From the NCBI GenBank assembly GCA_946480585.1, contig CAMLKQ010000009.1, positions 1-18,857 on the forward strand: DNA of 18,857 nt. The letters are read 5' to 3'. Positions 7,101 through 14,486 of this stretch are shown here, one piece after another. This DNA is from an uncultured Kangiella sp. Its GTDB lineage: Bacteria > Pseudomonadota > Gammaproteobacteria > Enterobacterales > DSM-103792. Position numbers and translations under genes: made by a program. Position 1 is the first letter of the stretch. Every line of letters begins with the position of its first letter. The notes below the pieces were generated by a model, which searched no databases, was not told the origin of the DNA, and saw nothing but the letters and a program-made list of their open reading frames with translations.

Positions 7101-9181
7101 TAACCCGCCAGCGTCTGTTCGATGCTGGTCTGGCTGAACGTGAAACCGATCTGCCAGAAATACTTGGCGTACGCGCGCAGTACGCTGACTTCACGCCAAT
7201 TCAAGCCTGCCGCCAACACCAAGCGGTTGAAACCGTCGTTCTCGGCTTTGCCCGCCCAGGTTTCGGCAAACGCTTCCTGAAAAATGTCCTTGATCGCTTT
7301 CAGATTCAGCTCGCCGCTGTTTTGCGGCTGCAAGCCGAAATCCATGATCCAGCAGACGCCGTCGGCCTTGCGCTCGACTTCGTACGGGGTCTCACCGATT
7401 ACGGTCAGGCCCATGTTTTCCAACATCGGCAACACATCCGACAGCGGTGCCGGGCTCAGCCGTTGATACAGCTTGAAGCGCAACACGCCCTGCTCGGCCT
7501 CAGCCGGCACGTACAGCTGCATGGCGAGCGGTTGGCTGTCCGACAAGGTTTCCAGATGCTTGATATCTTCGACCGCAACGGCAGCACTGTTCTCGTCCTG
7601 ATAGCCGACGTGGAAGGCATCGGCGTACTTTTGCGCCAACTTCTTGCCTTGGCCATCGCCATACTGGGCAACAAGCGCCTCTTTAACCTGCTCATCCCAC
7701 GACACCGCGGCAACGCGCAGCTCGTTTTCGATGGCCTTGACGTCGTACTTGACCCGACCGGCGTTCTCGACCGGCACAACGAAATGGACGCGCGCCAGAA
7801 TTGAGTCCGAGAACCAGGTACTGAACCGGATTTCGTCGGCATTGGCACCGAGGTGCTTGGCGAGAATTGCCTGCATCTTCAACCGCAGCTTGGTGTTGTG
7901 CAGTTCGCGCGGCACATAGACAAAGCACGAGAAAAAGCGGCCGTACGGATCGCGGCGGACGAACAGGCGGACCACCGGACGTTCCTTGATGTACAACACG
8001 CCCATGCCGATGCTCATCAGCTCATCGGTCGACATCTGGAACAGTTCATCACGCGGGAAGGTTTCGATAATGTCGCGCAGCGCTTTGTAATCGTGGCTGT
8101 GCGGCACCAAGCCGGAATGCTCGACCACTTCGGTGATTTTCTTGCGCATCACCGGAATGTTGCGCGGGCTGCGGTTGTAAACCGTCGAGGCATACAAACC
8201 GAAAATGCGGTGTTCGCCGATGACATCGCCTTTGTCGTTGTAGCGTTTGAAGCCTATGTAATCGATCTGGCCCGGACGGTGCACTGTCGACAGCGTGCGG
8301 GTTTTGGTCAACACCACCAGCTCGTCGTTGTTCAGCGCCACTTTTTGCGCATCCGGCGACAGTGTCGACAACACCACCGATTGCGCGGTTGCGTCATCCT
8401 TGCTGAGCAGACCGAGGCTCGACTTACGCACCGGGTTCAGCTTGTAATCGCCTTTGACTTTCTCGACGTCGTAGGTGCGGTAACCCATGAAAATGAAATG
8501 GTCATCGAGCAGCCACTTCAGAAAGTCACGTGCCTCGGCCACGGTGGCGGCCGGAACGGATTTCGGCACCGAAGCCAGCTCGGCATCAATGCTTTCCAGT
8601 TTGTCGCGCATGGCTTGGTGACCGCTGACGGTCAAGCGGACATCGCCGAGCACCCGTTGCAGATTCTGTTCAAGTGCTTTGCGTTCGGCGGCATCGGCGA
8701 TGTGGTCGACTTCGATGAACATCGGCGTTTCGCAACCAGCGCCAGACAGCGTGGTGATTTTCTCGACGCTTTCGATTTTGCCGTCCTTGCCGCGGGCGAT
8801 ACGCATCGGCCGGTGCACGTGCAGGTGCGCGGTCAAGCCGAGTCGGTTCAGCTCCATGCGGACGCTGTCGACCAGGAACGGCATGTCATCGACCACCAGT
8901 TCGATGATCGTGTTGCGAGTTTGCCAGCCGTCTTTGCCCGACTCCGGATTGCTGACCCGCACCGCCACCGTACCGCTCTTGTAATCCTGCATGTACTGCC
9001 AGAGGTTGGCCGATATCGCGGCCAGATCGGCGGCACTGCGCCGGGCCAGATCTTCCTCCGACACCGAGCTGTAGAACAGCTTGACGAAGTCGCCGGCAAT
9101 AGCCGCCTGCTTGGCAGGCAAACGGGATTTGAGTGCCGGGATAACGCTGTCGATGACAGCGTGCGACGAGACTTGCAACAT
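4187..9181 (-). CDS. gdhB: NAD-specific glutamate dehydrogenase, large GDH-180 type
   Basis: This 1664-residue cytoplasmic enzyme is predicted to convert glutamate to 2-oxoglutarate and ammonia with NAD+, mainly for amino-acid breakdown (as GdhB does in Pseudomonas aeruginosa, about 1620 residues). Residues 1 to about 700 form the regulatory region with ACT-like segments (IIELVVDDMPFLVDSVRMEL at 92-111). The catalytic core runs from about 720 to 1240. It contains LRFGKVARGGLRWSDRREDF (803-822), the substrate-lysine loop PNGAKGGF (842-849), KGTATFSDIAN (912-922), the nucleotide-binding stretch VIGVGDMSGDVFGNG (978-992) and GEGGNLGMTQ (1132-1141). A helical C-terminal domain follows to about 1610. 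The last roughly 50 residues (1616-1664) are a Lys/Ala/Pro-rich tail not usual for the family. ATG 9181 has GAGGTT 8 bases upstream. The gene is monocistronic, with its own terminator. The gene symbol follows Pseudomonas usage. Confidence 0.95.
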   Translation of the reverse strand: MLQVSSHAVIDSVIPALKSRLPAKQAAIAGDFVKLFYSSVSEEDLARRSAADLAAISANLWQYMQDYKSGTVAVRVSNPESGKDGWQTRNTIIELVVDDMPFLVDSVRMELNRLGLTAHLHVHRPMRIARGKDGKIESVEKITTLSGAGCETPMFIEVDHIADAAERKALEQNLQRVLGDVRLTVSGHQAMRDKLESIDAELASVPKSVPAATVAEARDFLKWLLDDHFIFMGYRTYDVEKVKGDYKLNPVRKSSLGLLSKDDATAQSVVLSTLSPDAQKVALNNDELVVLTKTRTLSTVHRPGQIDYIGFKRYNDKGDVIGEHRIFGLYASTVYNRSPRNIPVMRKKITEVVEHSGLVPHSHDYKALRDIIETFPRDELFQMSTDELMSIGMGVLYIKERPVVRLFVRRDPYGRFFSCFVYVPRELHNTKLRLKMQAILAKHLGANADEIRFSTWFSDSILARVHFVVPVENAGRVKYDVKAIENELRVAAVSWDEQVKEALVAQYGDGQGKKLAQKYADAFHVGYQDENSAAVAVEDIKHLETLSDSQPLAMQLYVPAEAEQGVLRFKLYQRLSPAPLSDVLPMLENMGLTVIGETPYEVERKADGVCWIMDFGLQPQNSGELNLKAIKDIFQEAFAETWAGKAENDGFNRLVLAAGLNWREVSVLRAYAKYFWQIGFTFSQTSIEQTLAGYPQIARKIVDWFNARFEPGKASEKKAQALLDEIKAERAKVATLDQDRIISRYVDVISATLRTNFFQLGKDGQAKPYTSFKLKPSRIPDIPKPVPMFEIWVYSPRVEGVHLRFGKVARGGLRWSDRREDFRTEVLGLVKAQQVKNTVIVPNGAKGGFVCKQMPKSSDRKVIQAEGVACYQMFIRGLLDITDNIVGGKIVAPVNVVRHDEADPYLVVAADKGTATFSDIANAISLEYNHWLGDAFASGGSNGYDHKGMGITARGAWECVKRHFREMGKDIQNEDFTVIGVGDMSGDVFGNGMLLSKHIRLLAAFDHRHIFLDPNPDAAKSFVERQRLFNLPASSWDDYDKKLISKGGGVFPRSAKSIALSPEVQAMLGVKQNEMAPPELMNTILKMEVELFWNGGIGTYVKAASQRHNEVGDRANDGIRVDGRELRAKVVGEGGNLGMTQLGRIEYMLNGGRGNTDFIDNAGGVNTSDNEVNIKILLNQLVADGSMTEKQRNKLLADMTDDVGESVLKDNYRQSQSISVTESRANSMVKEHIRFIHQLEREGRLDRGLEYLPTDDEMQERLIKGKGLTRAELAILTSYGKMSLKDQLNVPAVVEDPFYRDMLAGYFPPLMRNKFAEPIQQHRLKHEIIAMQLANDMVNFGGANFAHRMVDETGVSFAEVASCFTLAREVFGVDKFWEQIEALDNKVAADLQLEAMHESQRLIRRAARWFMRQRRKHAGLAEEIARFKPAIDVLRAQLPKVLEASEAADLAGDTQRYVERGLPKKLAEELAHLSTLFSALDIAEVAEEQAQPVALVAETYFKLGFRTDLHWFLSQIVRQPVENHWQAFARSAFREELDWQQRQLTGAVLKLTGKDLDANSRLDSFLQDNSEVKRWLQLLTEFRTSNTHEFAKFSVALRELGILVQSCQRQVAAGGKLKPKAAAKAPAKAPAKASSGARKTSAASKAAVKKPASKINKKKGDARR

Positions 9182-9220
9182 GAGAACAACCTCGATGGAC
9201 GAACCGGAAAGCAGGCACCC

Positions 9221-9245
9221 GAGGCCCCGCTTGCGCGGGGGTCGG
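9221..9245 (-). promoter_or_regulatory. GC-rich hairpin in the dehydrogenase mRNA leader
   Basis: GCGGGG at 9235-9240 pairs with CCCCGC at 9225-9230 around a 4-base loop, and the stem can be extended with one mismatch by CCGA/TCGG pairs. It lies about 44 bases upstream of ATG 9181 and between the candidate promoter and the ribosome binding site, so it would be in the 5' leader. It could protect the mRNA or act as an attenuator; no alternative pairing was identified. Confidence 0.4.
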
Positions 9246-9257
9246 AAAATGCCGGCA

Positions 9258-9286
9258 ATTCTAGGCCATAAGCAGCGGAATTACAC
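9258..9286 (-). promoter_or_regulatory. Candidate promoter for the glutamate dehydrogenase gene
   Basis: On the minus strand, TAGAAT (9258-9263) is a good -10 hexamer. It stands 17 bp after a poor -35 (GTGTAA, 9281-9286). The start of transcription would be near 9251, giving a leader of about 70 bases that contains the hairpin. The weak -35 would fit an activator-dependent promoter. Found by eye only. Confidence 0.35.
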
Positions 9287-9571
9287 GGTTTGGTGCAACT
9301 CATCGCACCACAGCGGTGCGCATAAATATGTGGATTTTTACCGGGATTTTTCTCACGAAAGCCGATTCGGATCAGTGCATTTTCATGCGCCTTGCAATTC
9401 GCCGCGCAAACCGTGACAACACGGCCGCCACGCGCTGCACGGTCGACGCGCAAACCACAACGCTCCCCCACCATGCGATGCACCAGCGGCAGGTCCCAAC
9501 GATCGAGGTTGTATAAGCGCCGCAGCCGGTCAGCCGCTGCCTGCGCAGCGGTTGCCCTGGTCCCAGAAACG
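9287..9571. other. Intergenic stretch upstream of the dehydrogenase gene
   Basis: About 285 bp lie between the candidate dehydrogenase promoter and the terminator of the RND operon. No convincing gene is visible; the short frames here lack ribosome binding sites and family resemblance. A small hairpin (CGCACC 9304-9309 with GGTGCG 9315-9320) is followed by an AT-rich patch (9321-9357). This is unusual for the window and could be a regulator-binding or UP-type region for the dehydrogenase promoter. Confidence 0.4.
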
Positions 9572-9572
9572 A

Positions 9573-9598
9573 CAAAGCCGACCTGATGGTCGGCTTTG
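9573..9598 (-). terminator. Probable terminator of the four-gene envelope operon
   Basis: A perfect 11-bp stem (9573-9583 with 9588-9598) has a 4-base loop and lies 24 bp after the stop of the RND gene. On the minus strand the stem ends in TTTG and is followed by TCGTTT, so the T tract is broken and termination may be only moderate. Confidence 0.65.
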
Positions 9599-9621
9599 CG
9601 TGTTCGGATGGAACAGCCCGC

Positions 9622-11997
9622 TTATTTGCGCTTGGGTCGGAACAGGAACGCCGCCAGTGCCGGCAACAGCAGTACGGCACCAATCATGTTGACGATGAAC
9701 ATGAAGGTCAGCAGCTTGCCCATGTCGGCCTGGAATTGCAGCGCCGAGACCATCCAGGTCGCCACCCCGATGGCCAGTGTCAAGCCGGTGAAAAACACCG
9801 CGCTGCCGGTCACGTGCAGGGTTTCACGGTAGGCCGATTCGACGCTCTGGCCTTCTTTCAACAACCCGCGCATGCGCGAGAAGATGTAGATCCCGTAATC
9901 GACCCCGACGCCGACGCCCAGCGCCACCACCGGCAGCGTCGCGACGGTCAGGCCGATGCCAAGCCCGGCCATCAGCGCTTCCGCCAGGAACGACACCAAC
10001 ACCAGCGGCAGAATGACGCAGATGGTGCCAGCAACACTGCCCTTGAAGGCGATGAGGCACAGCAAGGTCACCGCCGCGTAGACGCCGAGCAGCATCGGCC
10101 ACTTGGCTGCCGAGACCGCTTCGTTGGTCGCTGCCATGACGCCGACCGCGCCGGTGGCGAGGCGGAATTCCAGATCTTCACGGGCGTTCGCTTCGCGATA
10201 CTGCTTCACTTCCCGAATGACTCGCTCGATGGTGTCGGCCTTGTGGTCCTGGGTGAAAATCATCACCGGAACAACGTTGCAATCACTGTTGAGCAGGCCG
10301 GTCGAGGACGGAATCCGCTGGGTCGCCTGCGCCAGTACATCCTGGTTCCGCGACAGCACGCGCCAGTTCAGGTTGCCTTCCGAGGTGGCCGAGTTGACCA
10401 CCTTGGCGATGTCGGCAAGGCTGACCACCGACTGCACGCCTTCGACGTTGCTCATGTGCCAAGCAAATTCGTCGATGGCATTGAGCCGATCAAAATTCGA
10501 GCAGGCTTCGCGTATGCCTTCGGCCGCTTCCTCGCTGCCCTCCGGTGGTTGCTTCACCTCGACAATGACCGAGATCAAGTCAACGCCAATCGAAAACTTG
10601 CTGGTAATGAACGCAGTGTCCTGGTTATAGCGCGACTCCGGCCGCAGCTGCGGCGCACCGGCCTGCGAATCACCGACGTAAATCTTCTGCGCGCCCCAGA
10701 AGCCGACCCCGAACAGAGCCAGCGCCACCACCAGCGTCACCGCCGCACGGCCCGGCCGGGCGAAGCCGGCAATGGAATCCCAGAACCGGCCTTGAATGGC
10801 CTGCTGGCGGGCAAACGCCGAGGCAAAACCGCTGCCCGGACGAGTCCAGCTGAGCAGCAGCGGCAACAGAATCAGGTTGGTGAAGATGACCACGCCGACA
10901 CCAATGGCGGCGGTGATCGCCAACTCGCGAATGATGTCGATCTTGATCAGCAAGAGCGTCAGGAAACCGAGCATTTCAGCCAGCAGACCGGCGGTGCCCG
11001 GCACCCAGAGCCGCTCGCAGGCGAGCCGTGCTGCATCCAGCGGCGACTTGCCGGCGACAAACTCGGTGCCGAAGACGTTGACCACCTGCACGGCATGCGA
11101 GACACCAATGGCGAATACCAGGAACGGCACCAGGATCGACATCGGGTCGATACCGAAACCAAACGTGGTCAGCAAGCCCATCTGCCAAATGACCGCGATC
11201 AGCGAACAGACGATCGACCAGGCCGTCAACTTGCCTGAACGGGTGAAGATGAACAGCAGCACCGCCGTGATCAGGATGGCGACGGCGAAAAACGCCAGTA
11301 CACCCTTGGCGCCATCACTGACATCGCCCATCACTTTGGCGAAACCGATGATGTGAACCTTGACCTTGTCATCCTGGAACTTGCCGCGAATGTCGGCTTC
11401 CAGCGCTTTGGCAAACGCGATGTAATCGAGCTTTTCACCGGTTTGCGGATCTTTCTCCAGCAATTGCGCGCTAACCATCGCCGCCGAAAAATCGTTGGCG
11501 ACCAAGCGACCGATGATGCCGGCCTTGAGCACGTTTTCCCGCACCCGCTCCAGATCTTCCGCCACCGGCCGGAAGTCGGCCGGTACGACCGGACCGCCTT
11601 CAAAGCCTTCTTCCGTGATCTCGGTGAAACGGGTATTCGGCGTGAACAGTGACGAAACCTGTGACGGATCGACGCCCTTGACCGATTGCACCGCCTTGGT
11701 GACCGCCTCAAGCCGTTCAAAGAAAGCTGGCGTGAAAATGTCGCCGCTCTGGCCATTCTCGCCTACCGCCTCCAGTGCGATCAGCACGCGGTTGGCACCG
11801 CCAAACTCCTGCTGATACTGGAAATACGTCTGCATGTACTCGTGCTCTTGCGGCACGTTTTTGGCAAAACCGGCATCAACCTTGATCTGCGCGGCCGCCC
11901 ACAGCATGTACACGGTGATCACGGCGAATACCGCCAGCACCAGCGTGCGCGACTTGAACAGCGCCGCGATTGTCCGATTCATCAAACCTGTCTGCAT
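9622..11997 (-). CDS. RND-superfamily (MMPL-type) inner-membrane transporter
   Basis: This 791-residue membrane protein has the RND duplicated layout. TM1 is at 16-36, followed by a periplasmic domain (about 37-230) and a block of five helices (about 232-385). TM7 is at about 416-436, then a second periplasmic domain (about 437-630) and a second block (about 634-787). It belongs to the single-subunit COG1033/MMPL side of the superfamily, which moves lipids and other hydrophobic compounds, rather than to the tripartite drug pumps. The second-half TM motif GVGVDYGIY (695-703) has the Asp-Tyr pair expected for proton relay. The equivalent first-half motif reads AIGVSHAVQ (297-305) and lacks the acidic residue. 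ATG 11997 has AAGAGG upstream and lies 9 bp after the Asp-box gene, so the two are co-transcribed. It is the last gene of the operon. The substrate is unknown. Confidence 0.88.
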   Translation of the reverse strand: MQTGLMNRTIAALFKSRTLVLAVFAVITVYMLWAAAQIKVDAGFAKNVPQEHEYMQTYFQYQQEFGGANRVLIALEAVGENGQSGDIFTPAFFERLEAVTKAVQSVKGVDPSQVSSLFTPNTRFTEITEEGFEGGPVVPADFRPVAEDLERVRENVLKAGIIGRLVANDFSAAMVSAQLLEKDPQTGEKLDYIAFAKALEADIRGKFQDDKVKVHIIGFAKVMGDVSDGAKGVLAFFAVAILITAVLLFIFTRSGKLTAWSIVCSLIAVIWQMGLLTTFGFGIDPMSILVPFLVFAIGVSHAVQVVNVFGTEFVAGKSPLDAARLACERLWVPGTAGLLAEMLGFLTLLLIKIDIIRELAITAAIGVGVVIFTNLILLPLLLSWTRPGSGFASAFARQQAIQGRFWDSIAGFARPGRAAVTLVVALALFGVGFWGAQKIYVGDSQAGAPQLRPESRYNQDTAFITSKFSIGVDLISVIVEVKQPPEGSEEAAEGIREACSNFDRLNAIDEFAWHMSNVEGVQSVVSLADIAKVVNSATSEGNLNWRVLSRNQDVLAQATQRIPSSTGLLNSDCNVVPVMIFTQDHKADTIERVIREVKQYREANAREDLEFRLATGAVGVMAATNEAVSAAKWPMLLGVYAAVTLLCLIAFKGSVAGTICVILPLVLVSFLAEALMAGLGIGLTVATLPVVALGVGVGVDYGIYIFSRMRGLLKEGQSVESAYRETLHVTGSAVFFTGLTLAIGVATWMVSALQFQADMGKLLTFMFIVNMIGAVLLLPALAAFLFRPKRK

Positions 11998-12006
11998 GGC
12001 AACCTC

Positions 12007-12975
12007 TTACTTCGCTTGCTCGGCAGCCAGCGACTGCACCGATACGCCGTCTTCGGCGGCGATCAACAATTGATCCGTACCCATCAACTCGGCGGCCGCA
12101 ATCGCTTTGCGGTTGCTGCGCTGACTGCGGCTGAACGTTTGGCCATCGTCACGGCTCACCAGCATGATGCCGTCCATGCCGACCACCACCACTTCTCCCG
12201 TGCCGATGGCAATGTCGTTGAGGCCGGAACGAACCCCCGTTTCGACTGGCGCCCAGCTGACGCCATTGTCGGCAGAGCGGAACAGGTTGCCGCGCATGCC
12301 GGCGATCAGGATCGCGCCCGATGCCGTTTGCCGGGCGGTAAAGAACGTGCCTTCGTAGGCGATGTCCAAGCGCGTCCAAGTGACGCCTTGATCGGCAGAG
12401 CGGGCCGCAAAACCGGCTTCACCGACTACCAGCAAACTGTTATCACGCAAGCTGATCAGACGGTACAGGTGCGGAAAGCCAAAATCCGGCAAATCAAAGG
12501 CGGGAATTTCTTCCTGCTGCCAGGTCTGGCCGCCATCGACGGTTTTCAGGAACAAGCCATAGGCGCCGACCGCGTAACCGATTGATTCGGTCGCGAAGTG
12601 AATGTCGAGAACCGGGTTGTCTTGATCGGCACTCGGTTCCGAGCGCACCAGCTTCCAGCTGTCGCCGCGATCTTCGCTGACCAGCAGGACACCGTCATGA
12701 CCGCCGGCAAACACGCGGCCATTGCTGCGCGCCACTGCCGTCAAGGTCGCCCGGGTCGGCGCCACCGCCTGTTGCCAACTGGCGCCCTGATCATCGGAGC
12801 GCAGGATATGACCGCGCTCCCCGACCGCAATATAACGACCGTCGACCAACTGGGTCAGGTTCAGCGTCAGGCTCTTGTTGGCACGCACAGCAAGCACCGA
12901 ATCGTTGGCCTGACCGGCTGTCGCCAACACCGTGGCGGTCAGCAGACAAAGAAATCGCTTCACAGTCTCACTCAC
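12007..12975 (-). CDS. Exported Asp-box beta-propeller protein (Ycf48-like)
   Basis: This protein has up to 322 residues and a signal peptide (KRFLCLLTATVLATAGQA, cleaved about residue 23), so it should be periplasmic. The mature part carries six Asp-box repeats of the form S-x-D-x-G-x-x-W: SDDQGASW 60-67, SEDRGDSW 100-107, TVDGGQTW 145-152, SADQGVTW 193-200, SADNGVSW 234-241 and SRDDGQTF 274-281. Spacing of about 40 residues fits one repeat per propeller blade. Databases often label such proteins Ycf48-like or BNR-repeat; no photosynthesis role is implied. It probably acts as a scaffold between the neighbouring periplasmic and membrane components. The start is uncertain: GTG 12975 gives the full length, but GTG 12963 (four codons later) also leaves an intact signal peptide. 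Neither has a strong ribosome binding site. Confidence 0.85.
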   Translation of the reverse strand: MSETVKRFLCLLTATVLATAGQANDSVLAVRANKSLTLNLTQLVDGRYIAVGERGHILRSDDQGASWQQAVAPTRATLTAVARSNGRVFAGGHDGVLLVSEDRGDSWKLVRSEPSADQDNPVLDIHFATESIGYAVGAYGLFLKTVDGGQTWQQEEIPAFDLPDFGFPHLYRLISLRDNSLLVVGEAGFAARSADQGVTWTRLDIAYEGTFFTARQTASGAILIAGMRGNLFRSADNGVSWAPVETGVRSGLNDIAIGTGEVVVVGMDGIMLVSRDDGQTFSRSQRSNRKAIAAAELMGTDQLLIAAEDGVSVQSLAAEQAK

Positions 12976-13037
12976 AACAGAAATACAAAGCTTTCAACAT
13001 CGGCTACGGCAGCTCGGCTTTCCGCAGCCCATAAAGA

Positions 13038-13063
13038 CAGCGGCCGGTTCACACCGGCCGCTG
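13038..13063 (-). terminator. Strong hairpin inside the operon (attenuator or mRNA processing element)
   Basis: A perfect 11-bp GC-rich stem (13038-13048 with 13053-13063) with a 4-base loop lies between the DUF1329 stop and the Asp-box gene start. On the minus strand it is followed only by TCTTTAT, so it is not a classical terminator. It may reduce expression of the two distal genes or stabilise the upstream mRNA. Confidence 0.5.
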
Positions 13064-13096
13064 CCGCACTTCCTGTTCGGCGCGCAGTAGCGTCGA

Positions 13097-14470
13097 TTAA
13101 CGACGCCCTTGACGGCGCAAAGCGTCCGGTGTGAAGTCCGCCATGGTGCGCTTGGCATCAAAGTCATACGGCTCGTCTTCGTTGTCGAGACCAACCGCGA
13201 GATAACGACGCGATTGCAAGTCGTGGATGACTTCCAGCGCCGACCACAATACCGGCAGCTCGTAGTAATTGATCGCATGCGCGACCGATACCCGCCAGAG
13301 CACATCACGGTCATCGTACATGTCAGCGATCGAGACTTGCCAGCTGTCCTCGTCGAGGAACATCACGCGCTTTTTATAGACGTGACGCATGCCTTCTTTC
13401 AGCGTGGCCTCAACCACCCAGACGCGGTGCAGTTCCCAACGAACATGATCCTGGTTGACATGACCGGCCTTGAGGATGTCGTCGTACTTCAGCTTGTTCG
13501 AGTCGAGCTTGTAGGAGTTGTACGGAATGTACATTTCCTTCTTGCCAATCAGCTTCCAGTTGTAGCGATCCGGCGAGCCGTTGAACATGTCGAAGTCATC
13601 GGTGGTACGCAGGTTATCGGCCGCGGTCCCCGGTGCGTCATAGGCGACGTTCGGCGCACGACGGACGCGCTGCTGACCGGTGTTGTAGGTCCAGGCCTGA
13701 CGCGGCTTGGCGACCTGATCCAACGTTTCGTGCACCAGCAAGGCGGTACCGGCCAGTCGCGACGGCGATGTCACCCACTGCTTGAAGAAGAACAGCATGT
13801 TGTCACGCTCAAGTTCTTCCGGGGTCATGCCAGGACGCATGTAAGCCTGATCCAGCTCGTCACGGAACTTCACCAGCGTATAAGCGCCGTTCGGCATCAC
13901 CGCCGCCTGACCGGTGTCACGCGTTACGGTGACGCCGCGGTAACGGGTGATGTGGTTCCAGATGGCCTCGGTGCCGTTGGCCGGCAACGGAAACGGCACA
14001 CCAATCGCTGCGCCTTTGAAGCCGTTGCCGCTCGTCAGCAGCTCGGCACGCACGGCGTTGCGCTTGATTGCGTCGTACACATACTGCGGCGACGATGCCG
14101 AACGCCGGGTCGGATACACGTTCATTTTGAAGGTGTCAGGATAGGTCTTCAGCAGCGCCAGCAAGCCCGGCGACAGCTGATCCTTGTACTGATCGGCATT
14201 CTTGTTGGTGATGGTGAACAGCACTTTGTCGTTCGGGTACGGATCGACCATGTGCTGACCTTTGACGAAACCTGCCGGGGCCTTGGTGATACCGCCTTCC
14301 CACGCCGGGATGGTGCCGTCTTTGTTACCGGCGCGCTCGGCGCCGGTCGGGGTCAGATCCTTGCCCAAGCGCTCCGCCTGTTCCGGGCTGACTTTGGCCG
14401 CCACGCTGCCCGCAAATGCAACCAGCAAGGCAGACAGGACGAGTGTTTTCTTGTTCAGTGTTTGCATCAT
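13097..14470 (-). CDS. DUF1329 periplasmic protein
   Basis: This 457-residue exported protein has a signal peptide (KKTLVLSALLVAFAGSVAA, cleaved after residue 25). The family is recognised from LGKDLTPTGAERAGNKDGTIPAWEGG near the mature N-terminus (residues 35-60). Further signs are RRAPNVAYDAP (270-280), DDFDMFNGSPDRYNWKLIGKKE (291-312) and RWELHRVWVVEATLK (344-358). DUF1329 proteins are uncharacterised. As I recall, they are placed with the LolA/LolB-like beta-fold proteins that carry lipids across the periplasm. The gene lies 16 bp after the DUF1302 gene, and the two families almost always occur together. The double ATG (14470 and 14467) makes the exact start uncertain by one codon; only a weak GAGA site precedes it. 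The inferred role is soluble carrier of a hydrophobic compound between the outer and inner membranes. Confidence 0.9.
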   Translation of the reverse strand: MMQTLNKKTLVLSALLVAFAGSVAAKVSPEQAERLGKDLTPTGAERAGNKDGTIPAWEGGITKAPAGFVKGQHMVDPYPNDKVLFTITNKNADQYKDQLSPGLLALLKTYPDTFKMNVYPTRRSASSPQYVYDAIKRNAVRAELLTSGNGFKGAAIGVPFPLPANGTEAIWNHITRYRGVTVTRDTGQAAVMPNGAYTLVKFRDELDQAYMRPGMTPEELERDNMLFFFKQWVTSPSRLAGTALLVHETLDQVAKPRQAWTYNTGQQRVRRAPNVAYDAPGTAADNLRTTDDFDMFNGSPDRYNWKLIGKKEMYIPYNSYKLDSNKLKYDDILKAGHVNQDHVRWELHRVWVVEATLKEGMRHVYKKRVMFLDEDSWQVSIADMYDDRDVLWRVSVAHAINYYELPVLWSALEVIHDLQSRRYLAVGLDNEDEPYDFDAKRTMADFTPDALRRQGRR

Positions 14471-14486
14471 TCTGGTCTCGTCTGAA

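Noticed and set aside
3914..7804. A plus-strand open frame of 1296 codons, and another of 472 codons at 7853-9271, opposite the glutamate dehydrogenase gene.
   Set aside because: They are exactly antisense to a certain gene, lack a ribosome binding site and family motifs, and have a composition (His/Arg/Val/Ala-rich) typical of the reverse complement of GC-rich coding DNA. Codon bias against TTA, CTA and TCA in the real gene keeps the antisense frame open.
9372..9683. Short open frames in the gap between the dehydrogenase and RND genes (also 9316-9516).
   Set aside because: They have no ribosome binding site or recognisable family, the translations are Arg/Ala-rich, and 9372-9683 runs through the operon terminator hairpin.
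9586..11238. A 550-codon plus-strand frame opposite the RND gene.
   Set aside because: It is antisense to a clear transporter gene. The translation is rich in Arg, Gln, His and Asp with no hydrophobic core or recognisable domain.
13109..14485. A 458-codon plus-strand frame covering almost the whole DUF1329 gene.
   Set aside because: DUF1329 motifs on the minus strand are unmistakable, so the plus-strand frame is a codon-bias shadow.
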